Below are positions 9,228 through 17,389 of a stretch of DNA of 64,000 nucleotides, piece after piece (within the stretch, counting starts at the first letter, position 1; each line of letters opens with the position of its first letter). Made by a program: the position numbers and the translations under genes. The DNA is from Streptomyces xantholiticus (GTDB lineage Bacteria > Actinomycetota > Actinomycetes > Streptomycetales > Streptomycetaceae): NCBI RefSeq assembly GCF_014651015.1, contig NZ_BMWB01000019.1, positions 105,644-169,643 on the forward strand. The letters run 5' to 3'. The notes beneath the pieces were generated by a model. That model was not told where the DNA came from and made no database searches. It saw nothing but the letters and a program-made list of their open reading frames with translations.

Positions 9228-10822
9228 GCACGGCATCCCTGACGTCCGTCTTCGTACGGCTGAAGCTGTCGCTTCTGCGCAACGGGCTGCGCCAGTCGTC
9301 GGGACGCAGGGCCGCGTTCATCGTCTCGATGGTGGTGGTGCTGCTGTTCGCCGCGCTCCAACTGCTCGGACTGCTCCTGCTGCGCGGCAACGAACACGCC
9401 CTGTCGCTCGTCGTCCTGCTCACCGGTCTGCTCGCGCTCGGCTGGGCGGTGCTGCCGCTCTTCTTCCCGAGCGGCGACGAGACACTGGACCCGACGCGCC
9501 TGGTGATGCTGCCGCTGCGGCCCGGGCCGCTGGTGGCCTCGCTGCTCGTCGCGTCGCTGGTCGGCATCGGCCCGCTGTTCACGCTCTGCATGGTCGTCGG
9601 CTCGGCCGTCGCGCTCTCGCACGGCGCCGTCGCGCTGCTCGTGTCGATCGTCGCCGTGCCGCTGACGCTGCTGGTCTGCCTGGCGCTGGCCCGTACCGTC
9701 GCGGCCGCCAACATCCGGCTGCTCACCTCCCGCCGGGGGCGCGATCTGGCGGTGCTCAGCGGCCTGGTGATCGCGGTGGGCATCCAGTTCGTGAACTTCG
9801 GTGTGCAGCGCCTCGGTGACGCGGGCGGTCTCGCCGCGCTGGAGCCGGCCGCGGCGATCGTACGGTGGGTACCGCCCGCGTCCGCGATCGGCGCGGTGGA
9901 CTCCGCGAGCGACGGCGCGTACGGCGCCGCGCTCGCCCAACTCGCCCTGTCCGCGCTGGCTCTCGTCCTCCTGCTGCGGGCCTGGCGGCGGAGCCTGACG
10001 AAACTGATGACGACCCCGGACGGTTCGACGCTCGCCGCGGCGTCGGAGCCCACCCGGGGACCGTCCTCCGCAGGCAGGCTGCACGGGCTGCTGCCGGAGG
10101 GCCGCACCGGAACGGTCATGCAGCGCAGCTTCAAATACATCTGGCGCGACCCCAAGACCAAGGGCGCCTGGGTGTCGTCGCTGGCGATCGGGTTGATCGT
10201 GCCGATCTTCAACGCCCTGCAGGGCACCGGCTCGATCTACTTCGCCTGCTTCGCCGCCGGGATGCTCGGCATCATGATGTACAACCAGTTCGGCCAGGAC
10301 ACCTCGGCCTTCTGGATGGTCGCCATGACGATCTCCTCCACGCGCGACGCGTACGAGGAACTACGGGCCCGGGCCCTGGCGATGCTCGTCATCACCCTCC
10401 CGTACATGACGCTGGTGTCCCTGCTCACCGCGGCGGCGCTCGGCCGGTGGCACGACCTGCCGGAGGTGCTGGGCCTGTCGTTCGCCCTGCTCGGCGCGAT
10501 GCTGGCGACGGGCGCGGTCTCGTCGGCCCGTTTCCCGTATTCGATCCCGCAGGACAGCGCGTACAAGAACGTGGCGCCGGGGCAGGGCGGCCTCGCCTGG
10601 CTCTCGCTCCTCGGCGGCATGGTCATGGCGGCGCTGCTGTGCGCCCCGGTGATCGTCCTCACGGTCCTGCTGAACGCCTCGGCCGGCTCCGGCACGCAGG
10701 GGCTCCTGCTGCCGGTCGGCGCGGCCTACGGGGCACTGATCGCATGGGCGGGCGTGCGGATCGCGGCCCCGCAGACGGCGAGGCGGCTGCCGGAGATCCT
10801 CACGGCGGTCAGCAAGGGGTGA
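9224..10822 (+). CDS. ABC-2 type transporter permease, multi-pass
   Basis: The 532-residue protein has about a dozen hydrophobic segments, beginning AAFIVSMVVVLLFAALQLLGLLL and ending near LLPVGAAYGALIAWAGVRIA. It is the membrane half of the exporter formed with the preceding ATPase. I chose the TTG at 9224 because it overlaps the upstream TGA by two bases (TTGA) and because the hydrophilic residues of the longer open frame overlap the ATPase coding region. Similar large ABC-2 permeases are common orphan exporters in Streptomyces; no substrate can be assigned. Confidence 0.85.
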   Translation: MSTASLTSVFVRLKLSLLRNGLRQSSGRRAAFIVSMVVVLLFAALQLLGLLLLRGNEHALSLVVLLTGLLALGWAVLPLFFPSGDETLDPTRLVMLPLRPGPLVASLLVASLVGIGPLFTLCMVVGSAVALSHGAVALLVSIVAVPLTLLVCLALARTVAAANIRLLTSRRGRDLAVLSGLVIAVGIQFVNFGVQRLGDAGGLAALEPAAAIVRWVPPASAIGAVDSASDGAYGAALAQLALSALALVLLLRAWRRSLTKLMTTPDGSTLAAASEPTRGPSSAGRLHGLLPEGRTGTVMQRSFKYIWRDPKTKGAWVSSLAIGLIVPIFNALQGTGSIYFACFAAGMLGIMMYNQFGQDTSAFWMVAMTISSTRDAYEELRARALAMLVITLPYMTLVSLLTAAALGRWHDLPEVLGLSFALLGAMLATGAVSSARFPYSIPQDSAYKNVAPGQGGLAWLSLLGGMVMAALLCAPVIVLTVLLNASAGSGTQGLLLPVGAAYGALIAWAGVRIAAPQTARRLPEILTAVSKG

Positions 10823-10871
10823 CGGGCCCGGTGCGCAGGGTGCCGCCGTCGGTTTGAGTAGCGTCATGGCC

Positions 10872-11402
10872 ATGTCGATGCCGCAGAACCCGTACGGGCA
10901 GCAGCCGAATCCGTACGGCCAACCGCAGTACCCGCAGCAGCCGGGGCACCCGCAGCCCGGCTACGGGCAGCAGCCCCACCCGGCGGCGGGCGGCTGGGGC
11001 GGCCCGCCGCCGTACGGCCCGCCGCCGGTGCCGCCGAGGAAGAACCGTACCGGCCTGACCCTCACCCTGGCGCTCGGGGCGATCCCGCTGATCCTCCTCC
11101 TCGTCTGGTTCGGCAACAGCGTCGACCTGCACCCGGACGACGCGGGCGGCGGCAGCGAATTCCCCGTTGCCGAATACGAACTGACGACACCGAAGACGCT
11201 GCTCGACGGGAAGTACGAGCTCGCCGACGACCAGTCCGCCCAGCGGCAGCAGCAGCTCGAGTCGTCCCCCGTCGACGAGTCCAGCATCCGGGATCCGCAG
11301 GCCACGGTGGCCCAGTACACGTCCACCTCGGAGGGCCGTGTTCGGCCTCGGGGAACATCGGTACAGCGGTTGGCGCTGAGAACGATCACGGTCAGGGCGT
11401 GA
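10872..11402 (+). CDS. PQNPYG-rich membrane-anchored protein, probably truncated at its C-terminus
   Basis: The N-terminus is a Pro/Gln/Gly/Tyr-rich tail (repeats of PYGQQ/QPQYPQQ), followed by one membrane segment (LTLTLALGAIPLILLLVWF, about residues 57-75) and an extracellular part with TPKTLLDGKYELADD and PQATVAQYTS. Homologues I recall continue with a much longer extracellular domain after this point. Here the frame instead runs into RVRPRGTSVQRLALRTITVRA and stops, so the C-terminus looks replaced near 11330, where the mobile island begins. The ATG at 10872 fits a leaderless start: a TAGCGT -10 box at 10859-10864 lies 7 nt upstream. The frame is also open from 10854. Confidence 0.65.
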   Translation: MSMPQNPYGQQPNPYGQPQYPQQPGHPQPGYGQQPHPAAGGWGGPPPYGPPPVPPRKNRTGLTLTLALGAIPLILLLVWFGNSVDLHPDDAGGGSEFPVAEYELTTPKTLLDGKYELADDQSAQRQQQLESSPVDESSIRDPQATVAQYTSTSEGRVRPRGTSVQRLALRTITVRA

Positions 11403-11907
11403 GCGCGCTGACCCGGTTCTCGTACTCTCGGCGGGCCTTGCGCTGGGCCGGGACTGCGGGGAGGCCCTGGCCGCCGTCGAGCGGCTGGCAGCGGGCGAGG
11501 AGTTGGTGGTGTACGGCGGGGACGGCGCCGACGCGCAGGGTGTAGCCCTGACCGCGCCGTACGGTCGCCCCCTGGTCGAGCGCGGCGCGCTCGGCGGGCT
11601 CCAGCTCGGTGGTGCGGAGGTAGTCGGCGACCTTGCCCGGCATGTCGAGGGTGACCGGCAGCTCCGGGGCGGGCGCGTCCTCCTCGCTGACGGTGTGGTC
11701 GGGCAGGAGGTCGGCGACGGCGGTACGGATCGCACCGCGGCTGACGCCGTGGTCACGGGCGAGGGCGGCGATGGACCGGCCTTCCAGGTACGCGGTGCGC
11801 ACGGCGTCGGTCTGGTCGGCCGGGATGGAAGAAACCCGCCCGCCGCATCGATGATCTCCTGTCCGCGTTCCATGACGCGCTCGGAGGAGCTGCTCCCACG
11901 CCATCAC
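11392..11907 (-). pseudogene. HTH/recombinase-like protein remnant
   Basis: A protein-like stretch begins around SSIPADQTDAVRTAYLEG and contains a clear helix-turn-helix (RSIAALARDHGVSRGAIRTAV) typical of resolvase or IS-associated DNA-binding tails. A C-terminal region follows, with TLDMPGKVADYL and RKARREYENRVSALT. The codons upstream of the HTH make poor protein in this frame. The plausible continuation MERGQEIIDAAGG sits in another frame just before it, which points to a frameshift near 11825. The 3' end overlaps the truncated PQNPYG gene by 11 bp. It may be a full small gene instead; the frameshift is inferred. Confidence 0.45.
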
Positions 11908-12090
11908 CGCAGCGGCGGCCCCTCATTGCCCCGATCCAAGCCATCACGCACTGACCGGTACATAGGGACGCCGGTCGGGCGCTGCGCAGGGCGTGGTCGC
12001 AGTCCCCGAGGATGAGTGACCGCTTGAGGGCGGGTGGTGGGGTGTGGACCCACAGTCGTAGCTCCAGGGACAGGCAGCCGCTTCCCTCCG

Positions 12091-12128
12091 GTGATCGAGC
12101 AGCCGACTCTAGTCGGCGCCTCGATCAC
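12091..12128. repeat. 38-bp imperfect palindrome
   Basis: Two 18-nt arms (12091-12108 and 12111-12128) pair at 16 of 18 positions around a CT centre. The outer halves GTGATCGAG/CTCGATCAC and inner halves GCCGACT/AGTCGGC are perfect. The right arm abuts the point where similarity to IS5-family transposase ends, so it may mark a recombination junction or an element end. It could also be a terminator. Confidence 0.6.
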
Positions 12129-12427
12129 TCGTCACGTCCGGGCGCGTCCCGAGTTCGTCGAGGACGACCCGGAGGAGCCGGGCCCATACGCGGGCCCGGC
12201 TCCACTGGGCGAAGCATCGGTAAACCGGCTGCCGGCACGGACCGAACGCAGGTGGGAGCTGCCGCCAGGTGCATCCCGAGGTGGCCACGAAGATGATCGC
12301 GGCCAGTGCTCGCGGTCACCGGCTCGGAGCCGGCCCCGCCCTGCGAACGCTTCAGCTCCGTCGGCGGACCCTCCGAAGCAGCACAAACAACTCGTGAGGC
12401 TCCAGCCGTTCAACCAGATGCGTCATG
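12129..12427 (-). pseudogene. IS5-family transposase, N-terminal third, frameshifted
   Basis: Reading the minus strand from the ATG at 12427 (GTGAGGAGC ribosome site) gives THLVERLEPHELFVLLRRV. After frame changes near 12360 and 12310 it continues as AIIFVATSGCTWRQLPPAFG, PVYRCFAQWSRARVWA and RLLRVVLDELG. These are the opening blocks of IS5-group transposases such as those of Streptomyces IS elements. The frame is lost upstream of the GAGDRE-type segment and similarity stops near 12130. The catalytic DDE core is therefore missing and the copy is dead. The rest of the element is not found in the window. Confidence 0.75.
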
Positions 12428-12644
12428 CTCCTCACGGGGCGACGGCTGTCGGACACCTAGCGGCTGAGCTTCCTTGTCGCGACTGTCTGGGCGCTGCTGG
12501 ACGGGCATCTCATCACTCTGGCCCTGACGGTGCGCCTAGTGGGCGCCCCGGAAGCGCTGCTGTGGCACTCCACGTCCGTGCCGGCCAAGGTGCGGCAACT
12601 GCTGCCGCCCGGCAGGCATCCCGGACCAGCGTGCGGTCTCTTTC
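12428..12644. other. No gene recognised; possible upstream end of the IS fragment
   Basis: The segment contains a CTAG near 12460, the target-like tetranucleotide used by some IS5-group elements. The plus strand is open from 12463 to 12760 and reads WALLDGHLITLALTVRL and APEALLWHSTSVPAKV, which looks partly protein-like but has no start with a ribosome site and no family I recognise. Confidence 0.3.
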
Positions 12645-13340
12645 TCAAATCACTGCGCCGACAGTCTCAAGGTGGTAGTGCACGGTGCATGACGAGTTGG
12701 ATTCCCCGCCGGAGGAGGCTTTGTCCGACAGTGAAAGGCCAGGCAGTGTGGAGTAAGTGAGATTCCCAATGAAGAGATTACCTTCACACAGCACGTCATC
12801 CCCCGAGGAACTGTCCTTGTCCATGAACTTGTAGGAGATCTTCAGCTGATCGCCCGCATATACGGACATCTCGACCTTGTTGTTGTTCTTAATCCGGGGG
12901 TGGCTTGAATCGCAACTCTTGTAAGTGCCGCTTGCGCAGAGGAATGTATCTGAGAATTTGTACTGAGTGCCTGAGTAAACCCCTCTGGGGCAACTGGCCA
13001 GGTCTTGATTGTTGCTATTCCATGGCGCATTGGACCACTCAGTCCCGTTGTACGAGCAATCCCGATCTTCTTCGCGCCACGCCGCGAGGTTAAGGGCGCC
13101 ATTGCGCCTTACGGTGGCGGCACCGGGGGCCTGAGATCCGGCCGATAGGGTTCCGTAGACCTCAGCCCGATCGCAACCCTCGAAGAATTCGCAATCGTTG
13201 AAGGTCGAGGAGAATCCGTCAAATGTGACCTCCACGATGTAGTAGTCTGGGAGTGCGGCCGCCTGAGCTGAAGTTCCGGGAATCAAAAATCCCGCAGTCA
13301 CAGCCACGAGAGCAGCTGCAGATGACAGAAGCTTCTTCAT
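12645..13340 (-). CDS. Secreted cysteine-rich protein of unknown function (island cargo)
   Basis: The 231-residue product has a clear signal peptide (MKKLLSSAAALVAVTAGFLI, cleavage near TSAQA/AA at about residue 27). The mature part has eight cysteines, an even number that suggests four disulfides. It is rich in Ser, Asn, Asp and aromatic residues, with motifs YYIVEVTFDGFSSTFNDCEF and KVEMSVYAGDQLKISYKFMDKD, which read as beta strands. Codon use is less GC-biased than in the flanking core genes, fitting recent transfer. No catalytic motif is apparent. The start has a GGGGA ribosome site. I do not recognise the family. Confidence 0.75.
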   Translation of the reverse strand: MKKLLSSAAALVAVTAGFLIPGTSAQAAALPDYYIVEVTFDGFSSTFNDCEFFEGCDRAEVYGTLSAGSQAPGAATVRRNGALNLAAWREEDRDCSYNGTEWSNAPWNSNNQDLASCPRGVYSGTQYKFSDTFLCASGTYKSCDSSHPRIKNNNKVEMSVYAGDQLKISYKFMDKDSSSGDDVLCEGNLFIGNLTYSTLPGLSLSDKASSGGESNSSCTVHYHLETVGAVI

Positions 13341-13793
13341 GAGATCCCCATCCTAGAAACTACTCGCTAGCTTATTCATTGATCCGGGCATTCCTGCACC
13401 TTGATTCGAGTTGCGAAAGCCCTGTGGAGCGTCTCAGGCACCCCTACCGAATTGTCATGCGCCCCGTATGTATTTCGCGTAGATGATTTCCGATGGCACG
13501 TTCCAGACGGCCGGGCGAGGCGGTCAGAGCCACGGTGCCGGTCCTGTTGTCATAGGCGCTGGATCTCTTCGACGGTGTGGCCGTCATTTCGGTGACGGCC
13601 GGGCGCAGGGCTCCGCCAAGGTTTCGATCGCCAAACGAAGGCGGCGGCGCCGACTACAAGATCGCGCTGGCCGGACTCAGCACAGGCTGTATCGGCGCCA
13701 CCGCTCAAATCCGTCTTCGGTACCTAGCACCGGGCGCGGCTTCGCTGGGAAGTCTCAATTGCTCCACAGCACGGCCGCATGTCGCGGCAGCGC
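13341..13793. other. 453-bp spacer with no supported gene
   Basis: The stretch lies between two leftward secreted-protein genes and should hold the promoter of the 231-residue gene near its left end. Short open frames (for example an 80-codon plus-strand frame at 13577) lack ribosome sites and family resemblance. The sequence may be decayed mobile DNA. Confidence 0.4.
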
Positions 13794-14213
13794 TCAGAAC
13801 GCTGGCGACACCGTGGTGAAGAACATCCCATACGTGCTTGTCGCAGTGTCAGCCCAGGTGGGGGTCTGGTCGAGCGTCCACGGGGTGCTGCAGGAGAAAC
13901 TCTGTCCCGGTGCGACGGCGCGGGAAGGGCATGTACGCCCGGTGGTGCCGAAGTCCGCGCTGTTCCTCACCTCAAGGCCGGCGGTGTTGGTGATGCCTCC
14001 CGTATTGGTCACGATCCCATGGGCGTAGCTGTGGCTACCGTCTTTGACGAGGCACGCCTTCTGCCAGAACCCCGACAGGTGGGGGACTGCCTGCCACGCG
14101 CTGCAGCTTTGAACCTGAGCCGCACTGGCCTCCGCCGCGGAGAATCCGACAATCGCTGCACTCGCTAGTGCAGTCGCCGACAAGATTCCCGCTAGTCGCT
14201 TCAGGCGCTTCAT
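13794..14213 (-). CDS. Small secreted protein of unknown function (island cargo)
   Basis: The 139-residue product starts MKRLKRLAGILSATALASAA and has a Sec signal peptide ending about EASA/A (residue 31). The mature part is about 108 residues with four cysteines (QSCSAW, QKACLV, GRTCPS, FSCST). It is otherwise polar with Thr/Asn/Gly-rich turns, consistent with a small disulfide-stabilised beta protein. The ATG at 14213 follows a GAGAGAG ribosome site; the open frame continues upstream to 14246 but those residues are not signal-like. Base composition is lower in GC than in the flanks. No family is recognised. Confidence 0.7.
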   Translation of the reverse strand: MKRLKRLAGILSATALASAAIVGFSAAEASAAQVQSCSAWQAVPHLSGFWQKACLVKDGSHSYAHGIVTNTGGITNTAGLEVRNSADFGTTGRTCPSRAVAPGQSFSCSTPWTLDQTPTWADTATSTYGMFFTTVSPAF

Positions 14214-14806
14214 TGAAACATCTCTCTCTGGAGGTCTGCGAATCACTCGGACTCGGCTGCCTATCTACCAACCAGTGACGGTCGGGTTTTGATTCATGAC
14301 TGCCCCATTAAGGCGCTGTGTCAGCCAGGTTCCGCTGCAGCGTTTGCCGAGAATTTCATGCATTATTGGAACACCCGCCCGACTCCATGCGTAGAGTAAT
14401 GACTACTCACAAAAAGTGACGCCGGTACAGAAGCGGCTGCGTCGCCCCCAAGATGGACGCGTTTCCCGACACCGGACACCAGCCGGCAGCAAGGCCAGAG
14501 CAGACGGAAAGATGCCCAGCAGTAACTGCGATAAGCATCCATCTGCCGCTGGATGTAGCGGAGGGTAGCGGGCCTTACGTACAGCTACTTGTCGCTTCAC
14601 GGCAGCTTCGGGAGCGCAGGGCCTTTACGATCACGCCTGGGCCAGCTCACCTTGCGAAAGCCCGCGTGAGACACGTTGCCCCTGTCAACTGCGAAGCAGC
14701 AGACAGCCTCTCCCTCCGGCCAGGGGGCTGAGGTAAGGATTGCGGGTTCACGGCCTTGCCGTGCCCCTGTGCCTAAACTCGCGGCAGTCGATCTTTGAAG
14801 GTTGTA
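14214..14806. other. 593-bp intergenic stretch with no supported gene
   Basis: The region lies between divergent genes and is expected to hold both promoters. Its left half is AT-rich for this genome. The open frames at 14403-14731 have no ribosome site and no recognisable protein features. I see no strong inverted repeat. Confidence 0.4.
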
Positions 14807-15670
14807 ATGAGCGCGATACATGTACTGGATGGCAAGGCGTTTATGAACAGGGACTTCGAGGCGGTGACACTCCCCACTCCGTGGCAGATGTACAGCGACT
14901 GGGGAAGCTTCATCCACGCCGATCCTGAAGTCCAGGTCTTCCGCAAAACTGCGCCTGTCCGAGCTCGCGGAGACTACGAGCTCCACGTCAGCTGCCTGAA
15001 ACGAGAAGACATCCCCGATGTAAGCTTCGAGCATTTCATCGCACATGATCTGCGCGAGTGGCTGGACCTGAATTACAGAGAGGAGCCCAAGAACGCCCCG
15101 AAGCGGTTCCACTTCCGCGAACGGCATCACGCGGGACGACTGACGGTCATGCCGGTGGCGGAACAGGCGGCTTCCTACGTCAAGTCACTTCCCTATTACC
15201 GTGCTCCAGTCGAAGTGCTGTGGGATTTCTCGAACTTCGGCGATCTGCGGTGGGACAGAGTGGAGAGGTCAGTTCAGCTTCCGGGCCGCCCCGTCCCGAG
15301 GACGGACGGTGCTGACGCCCCAGCGGTGGACGGCTCGATGCTGCTTCCCACGATTTACGCCGATGTCGAACCCGACTTGATGCATCAGGACATCGAGGCC
15401 ATCCGCGAAAAACAGCTGGACAGGCTGAACCACATACCCCAGATGCGTCGTGGCAGCTTGCTGCGCCACGCCATGGCGGAGGAGATTGACGAAGAACTCC
15501 AGCCGCTGTCCGCGCTGTGCCGCAAGCACGGCACTTTCGGCGAAGCCGTTCTGCCAGGAGCATTCGACTCCATCACCGGCTTCTTCCTCAAAGCGTACGA
15601 CGGAAACTTTGAAGCGACGCTCATCGAGACAGAGATACACTTTTACTCCATCTCACTGGCCACCTCCTGA
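14807..15670 (+). CDS. Unrecognised 287-residue protein (island cargo)
   Basis: I do not recognise this protein. It is soluble and acidic, without signal peptide or membrane segments, and has two halves joined by a Pro/Asp-rich linker around residues 165-178. The N-terminal half carries TPWQMYSDWGSFIHADPEV, HDLREWLDLNYREEP and YVKSLPYYRAPVEVLWDF. The C-terminal half has a helical segment (EPDLMHQDIEAIREKQLDRL) and ends EIHFYSISLATS. The start is an ATG with a GAAGG ribosome site 6 nt away. Codon use is mixed, with more A/T-ending codons than the core genes. Its position between transposase remnants and its isolation suggest acquired cargo. Confidence 0.75.
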   Translation: MSAIHVLDGKAFMNRDFEAVTLPTPWQMYSDWGSFIHADPEVQVFRKTAPVRARGDYELHVSCLKREDIPDVSFEHFIAHDLREWLDLNYREEPKNAPKRFHFRERHHAGRLTVMPVAEQAASYVKSLPYYRAPVEVLWDFSNFGDLRWDRVERSVQLPGRPVPRTDGADAPAVDGSMLLPTIYADVEPDLMHQDIEAIREKQLDRLNHIPQMRRGSLLRHAMAEEIDEELQPLSALCRKHGTFGEAVLPGAFDSITGFFLKAYDGNFEATLIETEIHFYSISLATS

Positions 15671-15696
15671 CCGGAACATCAGCCCAGAAGGGCCAA

Positions 15697-15712
15697 GAAG
15701 CGCGGGCGCTTC
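15697..15712. terminator. Short hairpin between convergent genes
   Basis: GAAGCGC and GCGCTTC form a perfect 7-bp stem with a 2-nt loop. It sits between the rightward unknown gene and the leftward transposase remnant, and overlaps the latter's stop codon. Confidence 0.5.
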
Positions 15713-16520
15713 AGTCGGCGGGCGTCTCGTCTTCGTTCTCGTCAAGCTCTGGAGCGTCTGGGTCACGCAGCGGGCGCAGGGCGCCGGCGGCCGGGGTAGA
15801 GGCGGTGAAGCTGTAACGGCCGAGCAGGTTCAGGTTGCGGTGCTTGACCGGGGACAGTCGGGCGATGTCCTCGTCACGGATTTCGTGGCCTTCGGCGCGG
15901 AGCTGTTCGACGGCAGCGTCGATGTACTTCGTGGTCCACAGCACGATGGCGTTGAGGACCAGGCCGAGCGCGCCAAGCTGGTCCTCCATCCCGTCCCGGT
16001 ACGCCTGGTGGATGGTGCCGCGCTTGCCGTGGCACACGTCCCGGGCGAGCTTGTGGCGGGACTCCTGCACGGTGAGCTGCCGGTTCATCTGACGGCGGTA
16101 GGTGTCGTCCACCGGGTCGACCACGCGCAGCAAGTGCTCGGTCTTGGCGATCCGCCCGTACTCCGCGAACGCCGCCCCAGCGGCGTCGGGCGCCCGTCAC
16201 GTCCGAACATCCGCAGCAGGTCGTAGGCGCGGACGTGGTTGGTGACCAGGGAATCGGCGACCTTCAGCATGTCCGGCCAGTGCGTGATCACCTTGTTCAG
16301 GTTCACGCGGTTGCGGGCCAGGTCCTCCACCACGCCGTACGTTCCGGTCTCGACGCCGGGCATCGTGGCCCGCCAGAACCGCTGGTCGTCCAGGCCCCCG
16401 GGTCCGCGCCCAGGACGGCGGCGGCAGCAGCCCGCTTCCCATCTGCGCGTGGGCCGACGAGAACACGAACGCCTCGGTGTCGGTGATCACGGCTGCCGGG
16501 GCGACGCAGTCCCCAAAGGA
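15711..16520 (-). pseudogene. Tn3-family transposase, C-terminal remnant with frameshifts
   Basis: Three overlapping minus-strand frames give consecutive pieces of a Tn3-family transposase. GLDDQRFWRATMPGVETGTYG and NLNKVITHWPDMLKVADSLV lead to RAYDLLRMFGRDGRPTPLG; after a frame change near 16170 comes HRNLNLLGRYSFTAS preceded by NAIVLWTTKYIDAAV. These are the C-terminal blocks of the DDE domain. The upstream two thirds of the roughly 1000-residue protein are missing and another frame break lies near 16400. No 38-bp terminal inverted repeat or resolvase is visible. The remnant marks the right side of the island and abuts the zinc-ribbon protein gene. Confidence 0.8.
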
Positions 16521-16528
16521 GGTCGACC

Positions 16529-17389
16529 TCAGTGCCGCGGCGGAGGCCACGGCTCAGGTCCGCGAGGAGATCCGCCGGCCGATCGGCTGAGACCGCCGGC
16601 GTCCGTCGCCGCCGGAAGGTCGCTGCGGCAGAAGACGCACACGAAGTCCCCCTCGCGCACGATGTTGAGCTCGCCGCACCCCGGGCAGTGGCGGAAGACG
16701 ATGTCGTGCGTGAACCGCTTTGGCCGCACGATCCCGGCCCGGTCCAGTGCGGCGGCAACGGACGGCCAGCAGTCGGGGTCGGGGCAGTAGCCGGTGGACT
16801 GGTTGCTGACCTCGGCCACCGCCGGGCGGCCGCCGTCCCACCGGAAGGCGACCTCACCGGCCGCACGGACACTGTCCCGCCCGGCGCAGGCGACATGCTC
16901 GCTGCGCCGGGCGGCCAGCCGCAGGAAGCCGGCGGAGTCGACGACGTACGTGAACGGTTCCGCGAACTCCCCGGCCTCACGCTCCGCGGCCCACGCCCTG
17001 AACTCCTCGGGACTTCGGACGACCCGGCCCTCCGGCGCATCCTCGGCGGCCCGCCAGATCTCCCGTGGGCCGACATACCCATAACGCCGGGGGCCGTGCG
17101 TGCAGAGGATCGTCCGCTCACGGATCTCCACCGCACACACGCCGGAGAGGCGCACCTTCGCGCTGTGCGGCGCATCCACCCGCTCCACCCGCTGTCCGTA
17201 CCGGTCGATCCACTCGACCACCAGGCGCCCGTCCTCGTACGCCTGCCCGACCCGGACGACGCCGCCCACGCAGCGCACGACGCACACGGCGCCACGCCCG
17301 TCCCTCGCCCGGACTTCGGCGATCTGAAGCTCCGCGTGAGGGCCTGGGCCCTGCGCGAGCGGCGGCGCGGGCGGACGTGGCACTGTCAC
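16529..17389 (-). CDS. Conserved Streptomyces protein with C-terminal zinc ribbon
   Basis: The 286-residue protein has a C-terminal CxxC...CxxC zinc ribbon (HCPGCGELNIVREGDFVCVFCR, about residues 245-266). An earlier segment YCPDPDCWPSVAAALDRAGIV resembles a second Cys pair. Function is unknown. I chose the GTG at 17389, which overlaps the hydrolase TGA as GTGA, so the two genes are translationally coupled and form one operon. The longer open frame upstream is the shadow of the hydrolase. The last about 20 residues (after DLPAATD) are low-complexity and may have been altered by the neighbouring Tn3 insertion. Confidence 0.75.
   Translation of the reverse strand: MTVPRPPAPPLAQGPGPHAELQIAEVRARDGRGAVCVVRCVGGVVRVGQAYEDGRLVVEWIDRYGQRVERVDAPHSAKVRLSGVCAVEIRERTILCTHGPRRYGYVGPREIWRAAEDAPEGRVVRSPEEFRAWAAEREAGEFAEPFTYVVDSAGFLRLAARRSEHVACAGRDSVRAAGEVAFRWDGGRPAVAEVSNQSTGYCPDPDCWPSVAAALDRAGIVRPKRFTHDIVFRHCPGCGELNIVREGDFVCVFCRSDLPAATDAGGLSRSAGGSPRGPEPWPPPRH

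Larger units (their letters stand above)
11330..16520. mobile_element. Decayed mobile island between two core genes
   Basis: About 5.2 kb separates the truncated PQNPYG protein from the zinc-ribbon protein gene. The segment is visibly richer in A and T in its centre (about 12.7-15.7 kb). It contains three mobility-gene remnants (HTH/recombinase-like at the left, IS5-family transposase fragment, Tn3-family transposase fragment at the right) and three intact genes without recognised function. Genes on both sides belong to conserved Streptomyces chromosome order. No intact integrase, att-site duplication or terminal inverted repeat was found, so the borders are approximate. Confidence 0.6.

Noticed and set aside
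13577..13819. 80-codon plus-strand frame in the island
   Set aside because: No ribosome site and no recognisable protein features; it overlaps the end of the small secreted protein gene.
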